A stretch of 64,000 nucleotides of DNA from Pseudomonas sp. S06B 330 (GTDB lineage: Bacteria; Pseudomonadota; Gammaproteobacteria; Pseudomonadales; Pseudomonadaceae), in NCBI RefSeq assembly GCF_002845275.2, contig NZ_CP088149.1, positions 2,910,501 to 2,974,500 of the forward strand. Direction: 5' to 3'. How positions within the stretch are numbered: the first letter of the stretch is position 1; each line of letters begins with the position of its first letter. The notes below the pieces were generated by a model. That model made no database searches. It worked only from the letters and a program-made list of their open reading frames with translations, and was not told the DNA's origin. The position numbers and the translations under genes were made by a program. Positions 27,899-36,349 of this stretch are shown here, in pieces.

Positions 27899-27967
27899 CG
27901 AAACCTCCCATCTTGTTTTTGTAGTGTGCACTTGCGAGGTGTCTTGCAGGCCGTGATCTCACATTGT

Positions 27968-28006
27968 CCGGGCATTCTTCCCACCGTGACGGGGGAGAAT
28001 GCCCGG
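27968..28006 (-). other. Intercistronic hairpin
   Basis: CCGGGCATTCT and AGAATGCCCGG are perfect 11-bp arms around a 17-base centre, which itself has CCC and GGG facing each other. It lies between the SDR stop and the ligase start in the same operon. There is no T-run on the minus strand, so mRNA processing or partial attenuation is more likely than full termination. Confidence 0.6.
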
Positions 28007-28022
28007 GGAGACAAACGGCCGC

Positions 28023-28853
28023 TTAGAGGTTGCCGTAGCCACCACCACAGACCAGGGCTTGCCCGGTCACGTAGTTGGCTTCCGGCAGGCACAGCATCAC
28101 CACCGCACCCGCAGCCTCTTCGGGAGTGCCTGGGCGCCCCAAGGGAATCGCAGCACTGGCGGTATCGATGCGTTCTTGCTGCACACCGACCTTGATTTCG
28201 CGGCCTTCAATATTGACCGTCTTGCTCTCGTCGCCTGCCAGCGCCTGGGTCAGACGGGTATCAATGAAACCGAAGGCCACGGCGTTGACGTTGACCTTCA
28301 AGCGCCCCCATTCCTTGGCCAGGGTCTTGGTCATGCCGATGATGCCGGCCTTGGCAGAGGAGTAGTTGGATTGGCCGGCGTTGCCGCCTGCGGCCACCGA
28401 GGAGATGTTGACCACTTTGCGCAACACTTCGCGGCCTTCGGCGGCGTCTTTCTTGGCCTGGGCGCTGATGATCGGCTGCGCGGCGCGCAGAATGCGAAAC
28501 GGTGCGGTCAGGTGGCAGTCGATGATCGCATACCACTGTTCGTCGGTCATTTTCTGGATGACGTTGTCCCAGGTGTAGCCGGCGTTGTTGATGATGATGT
28601 CGATAGCGCCGTAGTTCTGTACTGCAGTCTGCACGAAACGTTCTGCGAAATCGGCGGCGGTCACGCTACCCACACAGGCGACGGCTTCGCCACCGGCTTC
28701 GCGGATTTGCGCTACGACTTCTTCGGCCGGGGCCGCGTCCAGATCATTGACCACTACTTTGGCGCCGTAAGCGGCCAGTTGCAGGGCGACGCTCCGACCG
28801 ATACCACGGCCGGAGCCGGTGACCAGGGCGACTTTACCTTCGAGCTTTTTCAT
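28023..28853 (-). CDS. SDR-family 3-hydroxyacyl-CoA dehydrogenase
   Basis: This is a 276-residue classical short-chain dehydrogenase. The TGSGRGIG dinucleotide loop is at 12-19 and Asp37 at the end of beta-2 favours NAD. NNAG is at 89-92, with catalytic Ser151/152, Tyr164 and Lys168. The mid-insertion and position next to MaoC hydratases resemble the dehydrogenase half of peroxisomal multifunctional enzyme 2, which acts on (R)-3-hydroxyacyl-CoA. The start has AGGAA upstream. The same operon carries the thiolase that would take the resulting 3-ketoacyl-CoA. Confidence 0.86.
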   Translation of the reverse strand: MKKLEGKVALVTGSGRGIGRSVALQLAAYGAKVVVNDLDAAPAEEVVAQIREAGGEAVACVGSVTAADFAERFVQTAVQNYGAIDIIINNAGYTWDNVIQKMTDEQWYAIIDCHLTAPFRILRAAQPIISAQAKKDAAEGREVLRKVVNISSVAAGGNAGQSNYSSAKAGIIGMTKTLAKEWGRLKVNVNAVAFGFIDTRLTQALAGDESKTVNIEGREIKVGVQQERIDTASAAIPLGRPGTPEEAAGAVVMLCLPEANYVTGQALVCGGGYGNL

Positions 28854-28886
28854 TGTTGGGTTCCTGAACGATGATGGGGTGAACGA

Positions 28887-29303
28887 TCAAGCCAGCGCGA
28901 CGATGGCTTCGCCGACCAGCTTCTCTTCGCCGTGCTGGTTGGCACAGCGAATGGCTAGGCGCACACGCTGCTCGCCGGCGTCTTCGAACTTCTCGATGAG
29001 GGTGCCGGTGCAGGTCGGTACATGGCCTAGCTGGGTGATTCCGGTGAAACGGACCGACAGGCTGCGCACCTGGCGTTGCGGCACCCAGGCGGTCAACAGG
29101 CGGCCCAGGTAGGCCGCCGACAACATGCCGTGGGCGAACACATCGGGCATCCGTGCCTTACGGGCGAAATCGATGTCGACGTGAATCGGGTTGTGGTCGC
29201 CCGAGGCCCCGCAATACAGGGCCAGGGTGGTGCGGTTGACCGGCTGCAATGTCAGCAGCGGGATTTGCTCACCCACCTGGAGATCGGAAAAAACAACGCT
29301 CAT
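28887..29303 (-). CDS. MaoC-like enoyl-CoA hydratase, catalytic subunit
   Basis: This 138-residue single hot-dog protein contains the complete R-hydratase motif: YCGASGDHNPIHVD gives Asp36 and His41, with FAHGM downstream. MaoC/PhaJ-type hydratases add water to trans-2-enoyl-CoA to give the (R)-3-hydroxy product. AAGGAG precedes the ATG. The upstream gene is a second hot-dog protein without these residues, so the two are likely subunits of one heteromeric hydratase. Confidence 0.85.
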   Translation of the reverse strand: MSVVFSDLQVGEQIPLLTLQPVNRTTLALYCGASGDHNPIHVDIDFARKARMPDVFAHGMLSAAYLGRLLTAWVPQRQVRSLSVRFTGITQLGHVPTCTGTLIEKFEDAGEQRVRLAIRCANQHGEEKLVGEAIVALA

Positions 29304-29312
29304 GACGTCTCC

Positions 29313-29750
29313 TTAGCGCTGCACGAGGGCAGAGCGGATATCGGCGATGTGCTCGCCGTGCTGGTTGGTCACCCGGGCCTCCATGACCACGAACTGCAGG
29401 GCGCCACCTTTCTTTTCGTAGATGTCGGAAATGAAGCTGTCGAAGGTCAGCACATCCCCGGCATAGGCCATCGCGTGGTAGACGAAGGACTGCTCGGCGT
29501 GAAGGACCCGGCTCAGGTCGAAATCGACCAGTTTGAGCAGCTCCACCAGGTCGCGGCCATCGCTTTCCAGGCACTTGAGGAAGGTCGGTGGGACCGGCAA
29601 CGATTTGTACCCGGCGGCTCGCGCGGCGGCTTCGTCGGTGTAGACCGGATCGGTTTCACCAATGGCCTTGGCGAAGAAGCGCAGGCGGCCTTTTTCCACC
29701 TCGACACTGAACACGCCGGTTTTGTGTCCGATCAGACTTTTGTCTGCCAT
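29313..29750 (-). CDS. MaoC-like N-terminal hot-dog protein (partner subunit)
   Basis: The protein has 145 residues from the ATG at 29750 (AGGTGA upstream); the longer open frame runs into the thiolase gene and has no support. It matches the N-terminal dehydratase hot-dog (VEKGRLRFFAKAIGETDPVYTD, then LPVPPTF), which lacks the Asp-x4-His hydratase pair of its neighbour. In known heterodimeric hydratases such a subunit shapes the acyl pocket, while the MaoC subunit is catalytic. It is separated from the catalytic subunit by only 9 bases. Confidence 0.78.
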   Translation of the reverse strand: MADKSLIGHKTGVFSVEVEKGRLRFFAKAIGETDPVYTDEAAARAAGYKSLPVPPTFLKCLESDGRDLVELLKLVDFDLSRVLHAEQSFVYHAMAYAGDVLTFDSFISDIYEKKGGALQFVVMEARVTNQHGEHIADIRSALVQR

Positions 29751-29769
29751 TTCACCTGGCTCCTGGTAT

Positions 29770-30957
29770 TCAGTTCTTGCCAAACAGCGTGACGACGCAG
29801 GCGCCACCCAGGCCAAGGTTGTGTTGCAGGGCGATCTGCACACCGTCCACCTGGCGCTTGTCGGCTGTGCCGCGCAGCTGATGGGTCAGCTCGTAACATT
29901 GGGCAAGGCCGGTTGCACCCAATGGATGGCCCTTGGAAAGCAGGCCGCCGGACGGGTTGGTCACCACTTGCCCACCGTAGGTGTTGTCGCCATCACGAAT
30001 AAAGCGTTCGGCACCGCCGACCGGGCAAAAGCCCAGGGCTTCATAGGTCAGCAGTTCGTTGTGGGCGAAGCAGTCGTGCAGCTCAACCACGCGGATGTCT
30101 TCAGGACCGATGCCGGCTTGTTCGTAGACTTGGCTGGCGGCAGCCTGGGCCATGTGAAAGCCGGCGAAGCTGATCATCGAAGGCGGATCGAAAGACTCCA
30201 CCACGTCGGTGGTCATCGACTGGGCAAGAATCGCCACGTCGGTGCGCAGCCCATGCTTTCTGGCAAAGGCTTCACTGCAAACGATCGCCGCAGCGCCCCC
30301 GCAGGTCGGCGGGCAGGCCATCAAGCGGGTCATGACGCCGGGCCAGATGAGCTTGTCGTTCAATACCTCTTCGCTGCTCACCACGTTCTTGAACAACGCC
30401 AACGGGTTATTGGCAGCGTGACGGCTGGCCTTGGCACGGATCATCGCAAAGGCTTCCATGCTGGTGCCGTAACGTTGCATGTGCTCGCGACCCGCGCCGC
30501 CGAAACCACGCAGGGCTTGCGGTACATCCGCAGCATCTGCGGTGAGCGACTCCAGTACGTGCATGAAGCGTGCACGTGGGCGTGGGCGGTCATCCCAGTG
30601 CGAGCGCAGCGCGCCGGCCTGCATCTGCTCGAATCCCAGGGCCAGGGCGCAATCAACCTGGCCGCTGGCCACGGCGGCACGGGCCAGATACAGGGCCGTC
30701 GACCCGGTAGAGCAGTTGTTGTTGACGTTGACCACCGGAATACCGGTCAGGCCCACCTCGTACAGGGCAGTCTGGCCGCTGGTGGAATCACCGAACACGT
30801 AACCGGTGAAGGCCATCTGGATTTTGTCGTAGCCAAGGCCGGCGTCTTTCAGCGCCAGGCGCAAGGCCTCTGCGCCCATTTCGGTATAGCTTGGGCTTGC
30901 GCCCGGCTTGCTGAAGGGGATCATGCCGACGCCGGCAACGATAACTTTTTCGCTCAT
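29770..30957 (-). CDS. SCP-x type thiolase 2
   Basis: The protein has 395 residues, with Cys82 in NNNCSTGS, ELHDCFAHNE and GHPLGATG. It is co-linear with thiolase 1 over its whole length, with long identical blocks in the middle and at the C-terminus; they differ mainly around residues 115-150. It lies second in the minus-strand operon after a dehydrogenase. Family role: thiolytic cleavage of 2-methyl or bulky 3-ketoacyl-CoA, releasing propionyl- or acetyl-CoA. Two copies may serve successive cycles or different chain shapes. Confidence 0.88.
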   Translation of the reverse strand: MSEKVIVAGVGMIPFSKPGASPSYTEMGAEALRLALKDAGLGYDKIQMAFTGYVFGDSTSGQTALYEVGLTGIPVVNVNNNCSTGSTALYLARAAVASGQVDCALALGFEQMQAGALRSHWDDRPRPRARFMHVLESLTADAADVPQALRGFGGAGREHMQRYGTSMEAFAMIRAKASRHAANNPLALFKNVVSSEEVLNDKLIWPGVMTRLMACPPTCGGAAAIVCSEAFARKHGLRTDVAILAQSMTTDVVESFDPPSMISFAGFHMAQAAASQVYEQAGIGPEDIRVVELHDCFAHNELLTYEALGFCPVGGAERFIRDGDNTYGGQVVTNPSGGLLSKGHPLGATGLAQCYELTHQLRGTADKRQVDGVQIALQHNLGLGGACVVTLFGKN

Positions 30958-30987
30958 GTCGTGGGTCTCGGTAGCAGAGGAGGGGGA

Positions 30988-32127
30988 TTACAGCTTGCGA
31001 GCGATCAGTTCGCGCTGGACTTCGTTGGTGCCGCCAAAGACACGCGACACGCGCAGGTCAACAAAGGCGCGGGCCACTGGGTACTCGAGCATGTAGCCAT
31101 ACCCCCCGTGCAGCTGGACCATGTCGTCCAGGTGTTTCCACAGGGTTTCGGTGGCGAACAACTTGGCGATGGCAGCCTCTTCCACGGTCAACTTGCGCCG
31201 CATGTGCTCGCCGATGTAGTAATCGACCATGGTGCGTACCGCCACCGACGCGGCCTTGGCATCGGCGAGCTTGAACTTGGTGTTCTGGAAGTCCCACACC
31301 GTCTGGTTGAAGGCCTTGCGTTCCTTGACGTAGTCGATGGTTTGCTCAAGCAGGCGCTCCAGGCGAATAGCGGCATAGATGGCGATGCCCAGGCGCTCCT
31401 GCGGCAGCTCCTGCATCATGTAGGCAAAGCCTTTGCCTTCTTCACCCAGCAGGTTGCTGACGGGTACCCGCACGTCATCGAAGAACAGTTCGGCAGTGTC
31501 GGAGGCGCGCTGTCCGACCTTGTCGAGCTTGCGGCCGCGGCGGAAGCCGTCGCGGGTGGCCTCAACCATGATCAGGCTGATGCCTTTGGAGCCCGCCGTC
31601 AGGTCGGTCCGGCAGGCCACCAGGACCATGTCGCAGTTCAGGCCATTGCTGATGAAGGTCTTGCTGCCGTTGATGACGTATTCGTCGCCATCGCGGATCG
31701 CGGTGGTGCGTGCGGCTTTCAGGTCACTGCCGCTGCCCGGCTCGGTCATGCCCAGGGCGAGGATGGTTTCGCCGCTGCAGATGCTCGGCAGCCAGCGGTG
31801 TTTTTGCTCTTCGGTGCCAAAGCGCACGATGTACGGGGCAATGATGTCCGAGTGCAGGCCGAAGCTGACGCCGGAAACACCGGCGCGGTGCATTTCCTCA
31901 TTGATGACCGTGCCGTGGCCAAAGTCGCCGCCACCCCCGCCATATTCCGCCGGAATCATCGTGCACAGCAGGCCTTCGCGGCCGGCCTTGAGCCAGGTTT
32001 GGCGATCGACCTTACCGGCCTGATCCCATTCGGCCTGACGTGGCACGCATTCGCGTTCGAAAAAGCGCCGGGCGGTTTCGCGGAGCATTTCATGGTCTTC
32101 GCGAAAGACAGTTCGTTGAATGTGCAT
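30988..32127 (-). CDS. Acyl-CoA dehydrogenase, single homomeric type
   Basis: The protein has 379 residues from the ATG at 32127, with TGGAG upstream. Unlike the paired enzymes it has all usual landmarks: LGMTEPGSGSDLKA, FISNGLNCD, LPQERLGIA, LHGGYGYMLEYPVAR and the terminal FGGTNEVQRELIARKL. This is the pattern of long-chain or isovaleryl-type enzymes that work as homotetramers. It is first in the operon that also encodes thiolase 2, the hydratase pair, SDR and ligase, so this operon alone could run a complete beta-oxidation cycle. Confidence 0.88.
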   Translation of the reverse strand: MHIQRTVFREDHEMLRETARRFFERECVPRQAEWDQAGKVDRQTWLKAGREGLLCTMIPAEYGGGGGDFGHGTVINEEMHRAGVSGVSFGLHSDIIAPYIVRFGTEEQKHRWLPSICSGETILALGMTEPGSGSDLKAARTTAIRDGDEYVINGSKTFISNGLNCDMVLVACRTDLTAGSKGISLIMVEATRDGFRRGRKLDKVGQRASDTAELFFDDVRVPVSNLLGEEGKGFAYMMQELPQERLGIAIYAAIRLERLLEQTIDYVKERKAFNQTVWDFQNTKFKLADAKAASVAVRTMVDYYIGEHMRRKLTVEEAAIAKLFATETLWKHLDDMVQLHGGYGYMLEYPVARAFVDLRVSRVFGGTNEVQRELIARKL

Positions 32128-32419
32128 TACGGACTCCAGTGTCTGTAAAAGAATCGGCAAGTGGCTCAACAGCGGAGCCGGTGTCCGAGGGACTGGAGGA
32201 ATGCTGAAGGGGTGCTTGGCGCAGCATCCCTCCCCGCAGTGGGGGGGGAGGTTTTTGCCGGGCATGCGCGGCTGTTCTTTAGCGCAATGCGCTGGCAGCC
32301 AGCCTACTCATCATGGGGGGGGGAGTGAGCAAGAGCGACTTCGTAGGCTCTGGGGGTTGGTGTTGCTCCCGCGCTGCGAGCGCCCAGGCACTGAACTCAT
32401 TTCTTCAAGGAGTTTCACG
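32128..32419. promoter_or_regulatory. Divergent promoter region with two G/C-tract elements
   Basis: The region lies between the six-gene minus operon and the propeller-protein operon. CCCTCCCC-GCAGT-GGGGGGGG (32228-32248) and GGGGGGGGG (32315-32323) occur about 100-190 bp from either start. The T-run after the first (32252-32256) would make it a terminator for plus-strand transcription, but no plus-strand gene ends here, so an operator role is favoured. No gene is present. Confidence 0.45.
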
Positions 32420-34135
32420 ATGAGAACAATAACAAGCACAACACGTCGTATCGCCCACTTGGGGGCGGGCCTGGCATTGGCAGGTTTGTCCGCTGCGGCA
32501 ACTGCCCAGGTTACCGCGCCGCCGATGAACCCGTATCTGGCCCAGACCTTCAGCAACCAGGCACATTGGAACAGTGCGCAGACCGACAGCACCGAGATTG
32601 CGGTGCCGCGTGGCTCCTTTGAACTGACGCCGGAATCGGTGACCTACCTGCCCAGTGATGCCGGCGGTATGCCGCATTTCGTCGACAAGGTTGGTGACAC
32701 TATGGTCACGTGGTGGTGGTCTGGCCTTGGCCTGCGCAAATACAACCAGGTCGACGGTAAGTTGGTTGAGGTGGCGCGTACTGAAATGCCGCTGAAGTTG
32801 CCCGGCTTTGAGAAGGTCAGCGACGCCGCACGCCTGAAGCAGACCGAGGATGTCCAGCGATTGCTCGACAACAAGGATGAAAAGGGCTTGCTCGATTTCA
32901 TGCGTTCGCAGCCGAACAGAATGATCAACAGCATCAATGATCAGCTGCGCGGCGGCGCCCTCTATTCGATGTTGACCCGTGAAGATGCCTTCATTGGTGC
33001 CGGTGGCCGGCAGATTTTCCGCGTTGATCAACTCGACCCGAAAAACCCTGCTTCAGGGATGGGAACGCCGTTGGTCCGGGTGCTGCCGGAGGCGTTGTAT
33101 GACAATGACAAGGTCAAGCACGGTACTGATTTCTCCGTCGATTTCAACTTCGGCATGGGCATGACCTTCAATGGCTTCCTGGTGCTCAACACCGTCGGCG
33201 GCAAGGTCATTACCCTCGATCCGCGAACCCTGGAGATTATCGACACTTATGCCGTCGAGGGTGCGGACGAACTGTTCCTCAACGGCTTTGCCAATGGTGA
33301 TGAGGTTGGCGGCGGTGCGGTCTACGTCGCTTCCAACCAGAACATGTACCGCCTGGTAGTGGATGCCAAGGGCAAGATTCACAGCGACGAGGCCAGCGGT
33401 GCCTGGAAAGCCGCGTATGACCGCGGCATCCGCATCTCCGCGTTGAAAGTCGCCGACGGCACCGGCTCGACACCGACCCTGATGGGCTTCGGGGCGGACG
33501 AGGACAAGCTGGTGGTGATCACGGATGGCGCGCAGAAAATGCGTCTGGTCGCCTTCTGGCGCGACCAGTTGCCGGCCGGTTGGACGCAGAAACCCGGCAC
33601 GCTGTCGGCGCGTATCGCTGACCAGCAGCAAGTCGACATGGGCAGCGATGTCGACACCGTGCAGTCCGAGCAGTCGGTGTCGACCTATGGCGGCTATGCC
33701 TTTGTGGTCAACAACATCATCAGCAAGGATGCCCCTTACTTGGCCCGTGACAACTACTACGTGAGCATGCTCAACGGTGCTACGCGTCCCGGGCCCAAGG
33801 GTGTCGCCATGCTCAAGTGGGACCAGAAGGCGGATGGCTGGAAACAGTTGTGGATGCGCAACGACGTGTCGTCGATATCGACAGTGCCAATGATCAGTGG
33901 TGGCGGGCGCATGGCGATCATTGACGGCTACTTCACCCGCGACTGGAACAACCGCTACCACATCGGCATGGACCTCGACAGTGGCGACACGGTGCTGAAG
34001 ATCCATACCGGCAGCGACCCGCGCTTCAATGGCATGTACTCGGCAATCAAGGTCAACGAAGCCGGGGCCATTCAATACGGCATGGCCTTCGGCCTGGTTC
34101 GTCTGGACATCAGCAAGATGAAGAAAGTCGATTGA
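32420..34135 (+). CDS. Exported propeller-like protein of unknown function
   Basis: The protein has 571 residues from the ATG with AAGGAG 9 bases upstream; the longer frame to 32120 is not used. A signal peptide (hydrophobic about 14-28, ending ATAQ) precedes a protein rich in repeated strand units such as GKVITLDPRTLEIIDTYAVEG, GAVYVASNQNMYRL and GGYAFVVNN, as in beta-propellers. No cofactor or catalytic motif is recognised. It diverges from the beta-oxidation operon and precedes an aldehyde dehydrogenase. A periplasmic role in binding or oxidising the substrate is a guess. Confidence 0.65.
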   Translation: MRTITSTTRRIAHLGAGLALAGLSAAATAQVTAPPMNPYLAQTFSNQAHWNSAQTDSTEIAVPRGSFELTPESVTYLPSDAGGMPHFVDKVGDTMVTWWWSGLGLRKYNQVDGKLVEVARTEMPLKLPGFEKVSDAARLKQTEDVQRLLDNKDEKGLLDFMRSQPNRMINSINDQLRGGALYSMLTREDAFIGAGGRQIFRVDQLDPKNPASGMGTPLVRVLPEALYDNDKVKHGTDFSVDFNFGMGMTFNGFLVLNTVGGKVITLDPRTLEIIDTYAVEGADELFLNGFANGDEVGGGAVYVASNQNMYRLVVDAKGKIHSDEASGAWKAAYDRGIRISALKVADGTGSTPTLMGFGADEDKLVVITDGAQKMRLVAFWRDQLPAGWTQKPGTLSARIADQQQVDMGSDVDTVQSEQSVSTYGGYAFVVNNIISKDAPYLARDNYYVSMLNGATRPGPKGVAMLKWDQKADGWKQLWMRNDVSSISTVPMISGGGRMAIIDGYFTRDWNNRYHIGMDLDSGDTVLKIHTGSDPRFNGMYSAIKVNEAGAIQYGMAFGLVRLDISKMKKVD

Positions 34136-34144
34136 CCAACAGCG

Positions 34145-34174
34145 GCGCGGGATGAATGTCCCGTGCAAGCTTTT
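34145..34174 (+). terminator. Weak terminator or attenuator before aldehyde dehydrogenase
   Basis: GCGCGGGA and TCCCGTGC form an 8-bp stem (one G-U) around TGAATG, followed four bases later by TTTT. It lies between the propeller gene and the aldehyde dehydrogenase, so it may reduce rather than stop read-through. Confidence 0.55.
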
Positions 34175-34213
34175 AGGGGCGCAACGACCCACAAAAACAA
34201 GGTAAACCCTGCA

Positions 34214-35626
34214 ATGAACATGATTGAATTACCCGAAGTAGTGCGCCTGCGCGAGATCCTTGCCAGGCAGCGTTCGGCTTATCTGTCGAAGCCTGTCTGG
34301 AGCGCCGAGCAGCGCTGCGAATTGTTTGACCGCCTGATCGGCATGCTGGTGGACAACAAGCAGGAAATCGTGGAAGCGACGGCGGCCGACTTCGGTCACC
34401 GCAGCCATGACCTCACGCGCATCATTGATCTGCTCGGCCCGCTATCGTCGCTGAAGAAAACCCGGGCCCGAATTGCCGACTGGATGAAACCCGAACAGCG
34501 TGCTGTCGATCGCGGCGCGGCGTGGATCCAGTACCAGCCATTGGGTGTGGTGGGCATCGTCACGGCCTGGAATTTTCCCGTGGGTATGGTTATCCAGGGG
34601 CTGGCCAGTGCGCTGTCAGCCGGCAACCGGGCGATGGTCAAAGTTTCTGAGTTGAACCCTTCGTGTGCCGAGCTGATGCAACGGATGTTCAGCGCCACCT
34701 TCGCCGAAGACGAGATCGCTATCGTGACCGGTGGCCCTGAGGTCGGCCAGGCGTTCTGCAGCCTGCCTTTCGACCACCTGCTGTTCACCGGGGCCAGCAG
34801 TGTTGGCAAGCATGTGATGCGTGCGGCGGCCGAGAACCTGGTACCGGTAACCCTGGAGCTGGGCGGGAAGTCGCCCACCATCGTCTCGCGCTCTGCCGAC
34901 TTGAAGGTCGCGGCGAGCAAGATCATGGCCGGCAAGCTTTTGAATGCCGGTCAGGTCTGCCTGGCGCCGGATCATGTATTCGTTCCCGAGGAGTCGCTGG
35001 AGGATTTCATTGCCCACGTCAAAGTGGCGGTCGCCAAGCTCTACCCGAGCCTCAAGGACAATCCGGATTACACCTCAGTAATCAATGCCCGCCACCATGA
35101 ACGGCTGCTGGGGTACCTCGCCGAGGCCCGGGCGGCGGGTGTTGAGTTGATCGAGCTGAACCCCGCTGCGGAGGATTTTCGCGACCAGCCCCATCACAAA
35201 ATGGTGCCGACCCTGCTGTGTAATCCCGGAGATGAACTGAAGGTTATGCAGGATGAGATCTTCGGCCCGTTGTTGCCGATCAAACCTTACAAGGATATGC
35301 AGGAGGTGGTTGCCTATGTCAACGCTCATCCGCGTCCGCTGGGGCTTTACTATTTTGGCAGCGATGCGGCGGAAGAACAGTTTGTCCTTGAACGTACGGT
35401 GTCGGGTGGGGTGACGATCAATAACGTGGCGCTGCATGCCAGTGTCGACAGCCTGCCTTTTGGCGGGGTCGGCAACAGTGGCATGGGCAGCTATCTCGGT
35501 CACCAGGGCTTTGTCACCTTCAGTCATCCTAAGCCGGTATTGCGCGCGGCAGAGGGGCCGGACATTACCCGACCACCCTTCACCGAGCAGGTACGGCAGA
35601 TGGTTGATGCGATGATCAAACGCTAG
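34214..35626 (+). CDS. Coniferyl-aldehyde-dehydrogenase-like NAD(P)+ aldehyde dehydrogenase
   Basis: This is a 470-residue short aldehyde dehydrogenase. TAWNFPVGMV is the cofactor entry, LELGGKSP carries the general-base Glu and NAGQVCLAPDHVFV the catalytic Cys. The PFGGVGNSGMG and C-terminal hydrophobic segment (TFSHPKPVL) match the coniferyl aldehyde or fatty aldehyde dehydrogenase group. AAGGTAA lies about 9 bases before the chosen ATG. It would oxidise a long or aromatic aldehyde to the acid used by the ligase. Many members act on broad hydrophobic aldehydes, so coniferyl specificity is not claimed. Confidence 0.85.
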   Translation: MNMIELPEVVRLREILARQRSAYLSKPVWSAEQRCELFDRLIGMLVDNKQEIVEATAADFGHRSHDLTRIIDLLGPLSSLKKTRARIADWMKPEQRAVDRGAAWIQYQPLGVVGIVTAWNFPVGMVIQGLASALSAGNRAMVKVSELNPSCAELMQRMFSATFAEDEIAIVTGGPEVGQAFCSLPFDHLLFTGASSVGKHVMRAAAENLVPVTLELGGKSPTIVSRSADLKVAASKIMAGKLLNAGQVCLAPDHVFVPEESLEDFIAHVKVAVAKLYPSLKDNPDYTSVINARHHERLLGYLAEARAAGVELIELNPAAEDFRDQPHHKMVPTLLCNPGDELKVMQDEIFGPLLPIKPYKDMQEVVAYVNAHPRPLGLYYFGSDAAEEQFVLERTVSGGVTINNVALHASVDSLPFGGVGNSGMGSYLGHQGFVTFSHPKPVLRAAEGPDITRPPFTEQVRQMVDAMIKR

Positions 35627-35691
35627 GTCGTTTCAGGGAAGGGGCTGAGGCGCTTCGTGTGTGAGCATGCGAAGAGCCTATTTAGTTCAGC

Positions 35692-36339
35692 TCAAGCGCT
35701 GGGCAATGTCAGCAAGGCCTCGATGAGCCGACGCAGCTGTTTGTGCAGCAGCGTCGGGTCAACCGCCGCAGGATCGAGCAGCAATTGCATCATCATGCCG
35801 CGCAGCGTACCTAGCATCAGGGTGGCAGCTTCCAACGGATCGGTGCTGGCATGGATCTCACCATTGGCGATGCCAATTTCTACCTGCCTGGCCAGGGTCA
35901 TTCGCACTGACTGGTTGTACTCGGCCAGAATCGCTGCGGACTCTGATTCAACCGTCACGCCCTCAGCCATCAATGCCAGCAACGCGCGGGTGTTGGTCCA
36001 TTCGGCATCGTCGCGCAGGAAGTACGCATCGATGTAGCCGAGCAAGGTCTCCAGCCCTGGCTGGCGCTGGGGCGCTTGGTCTTCGACGGTGTCCATGAAG
36101 GTGGTATTGACGAACCCGGCCAACGCGCGAAGCAAACCTGCCTTGGTCCCGAAGTGATGCGCTGCCAGGCCGCGGCTGTAACCCGCCTGCAGCCCTACCT
36201 CGGCCAGGGTGATGCCGATCCAGCCTTTGCGCGCGACGATCTGGCGTGCAGCCTCCAGCATGCAGTGTTCTGCCTGGGTGCGCATTTGCAGCTTGGTTCG
36301 ACGGGGGCTGTTGGCTGTGCTTGGCTCGGGAGTATCCAT
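35692..36339 (-). CDS. TetR-family transcriptional regulator
   Basis: The protein has 215 residues from the ATG at 36339, 10 bases after the hydratase stop. The N-terminal helix-turn-helix reads ITLAEVGLQAGYSRGLAAHHF at about 50-70, and the rest is a helical ligand-binding domain. The frame extends upstream inside the hydratase gene, but that part is a shadow. It is co-transcribed with the crotonase gene and faces the dehydrogenase-pair operon across a shared promoter that carries a palindrome (37215-37240), its likely operator. By context the ligand is an acyl-CoA. Confidence 0.86.
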   Translation of the reverse strand: MDTPEPSTANSPRRTKLQMRTQAEHCMLEAARQIVARKGWIGITLAEVGLQAGYSRGLAAHHFGTKAGLLRALAGFVNTTFMDTVEDQAPQRQPGLETLLGYIDAYFLRDDAEWTNTRALLALMAEGVTVESESAAILAEYNQSVRMTLARQVEIGIANGEIHASTDPLEAATLMLGTLRGMMMQLLLDPAAVDPTLLHKQLRRLIEALLTLPSA

Positions 36340-36349
36340 AGACGTTTGA

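Noticed and set aside
29662..32148. 828-codon plus-strand open frame
   Set aside because: It lies antisense to thiolase 2 and the acyl-CoA dehydrogenase, both with full family motifs. The product is His/Gly-rich shadow sequence typical of GC-rich antisense frames.
32228..32256. Hairpin plus T-run read as a rho-independent terminator
   Set aside because: It would serve only plus-strand transcripts, and no plus-strand gene ends upstream; the place is a divergent promoter, so an operator reading was preferred.
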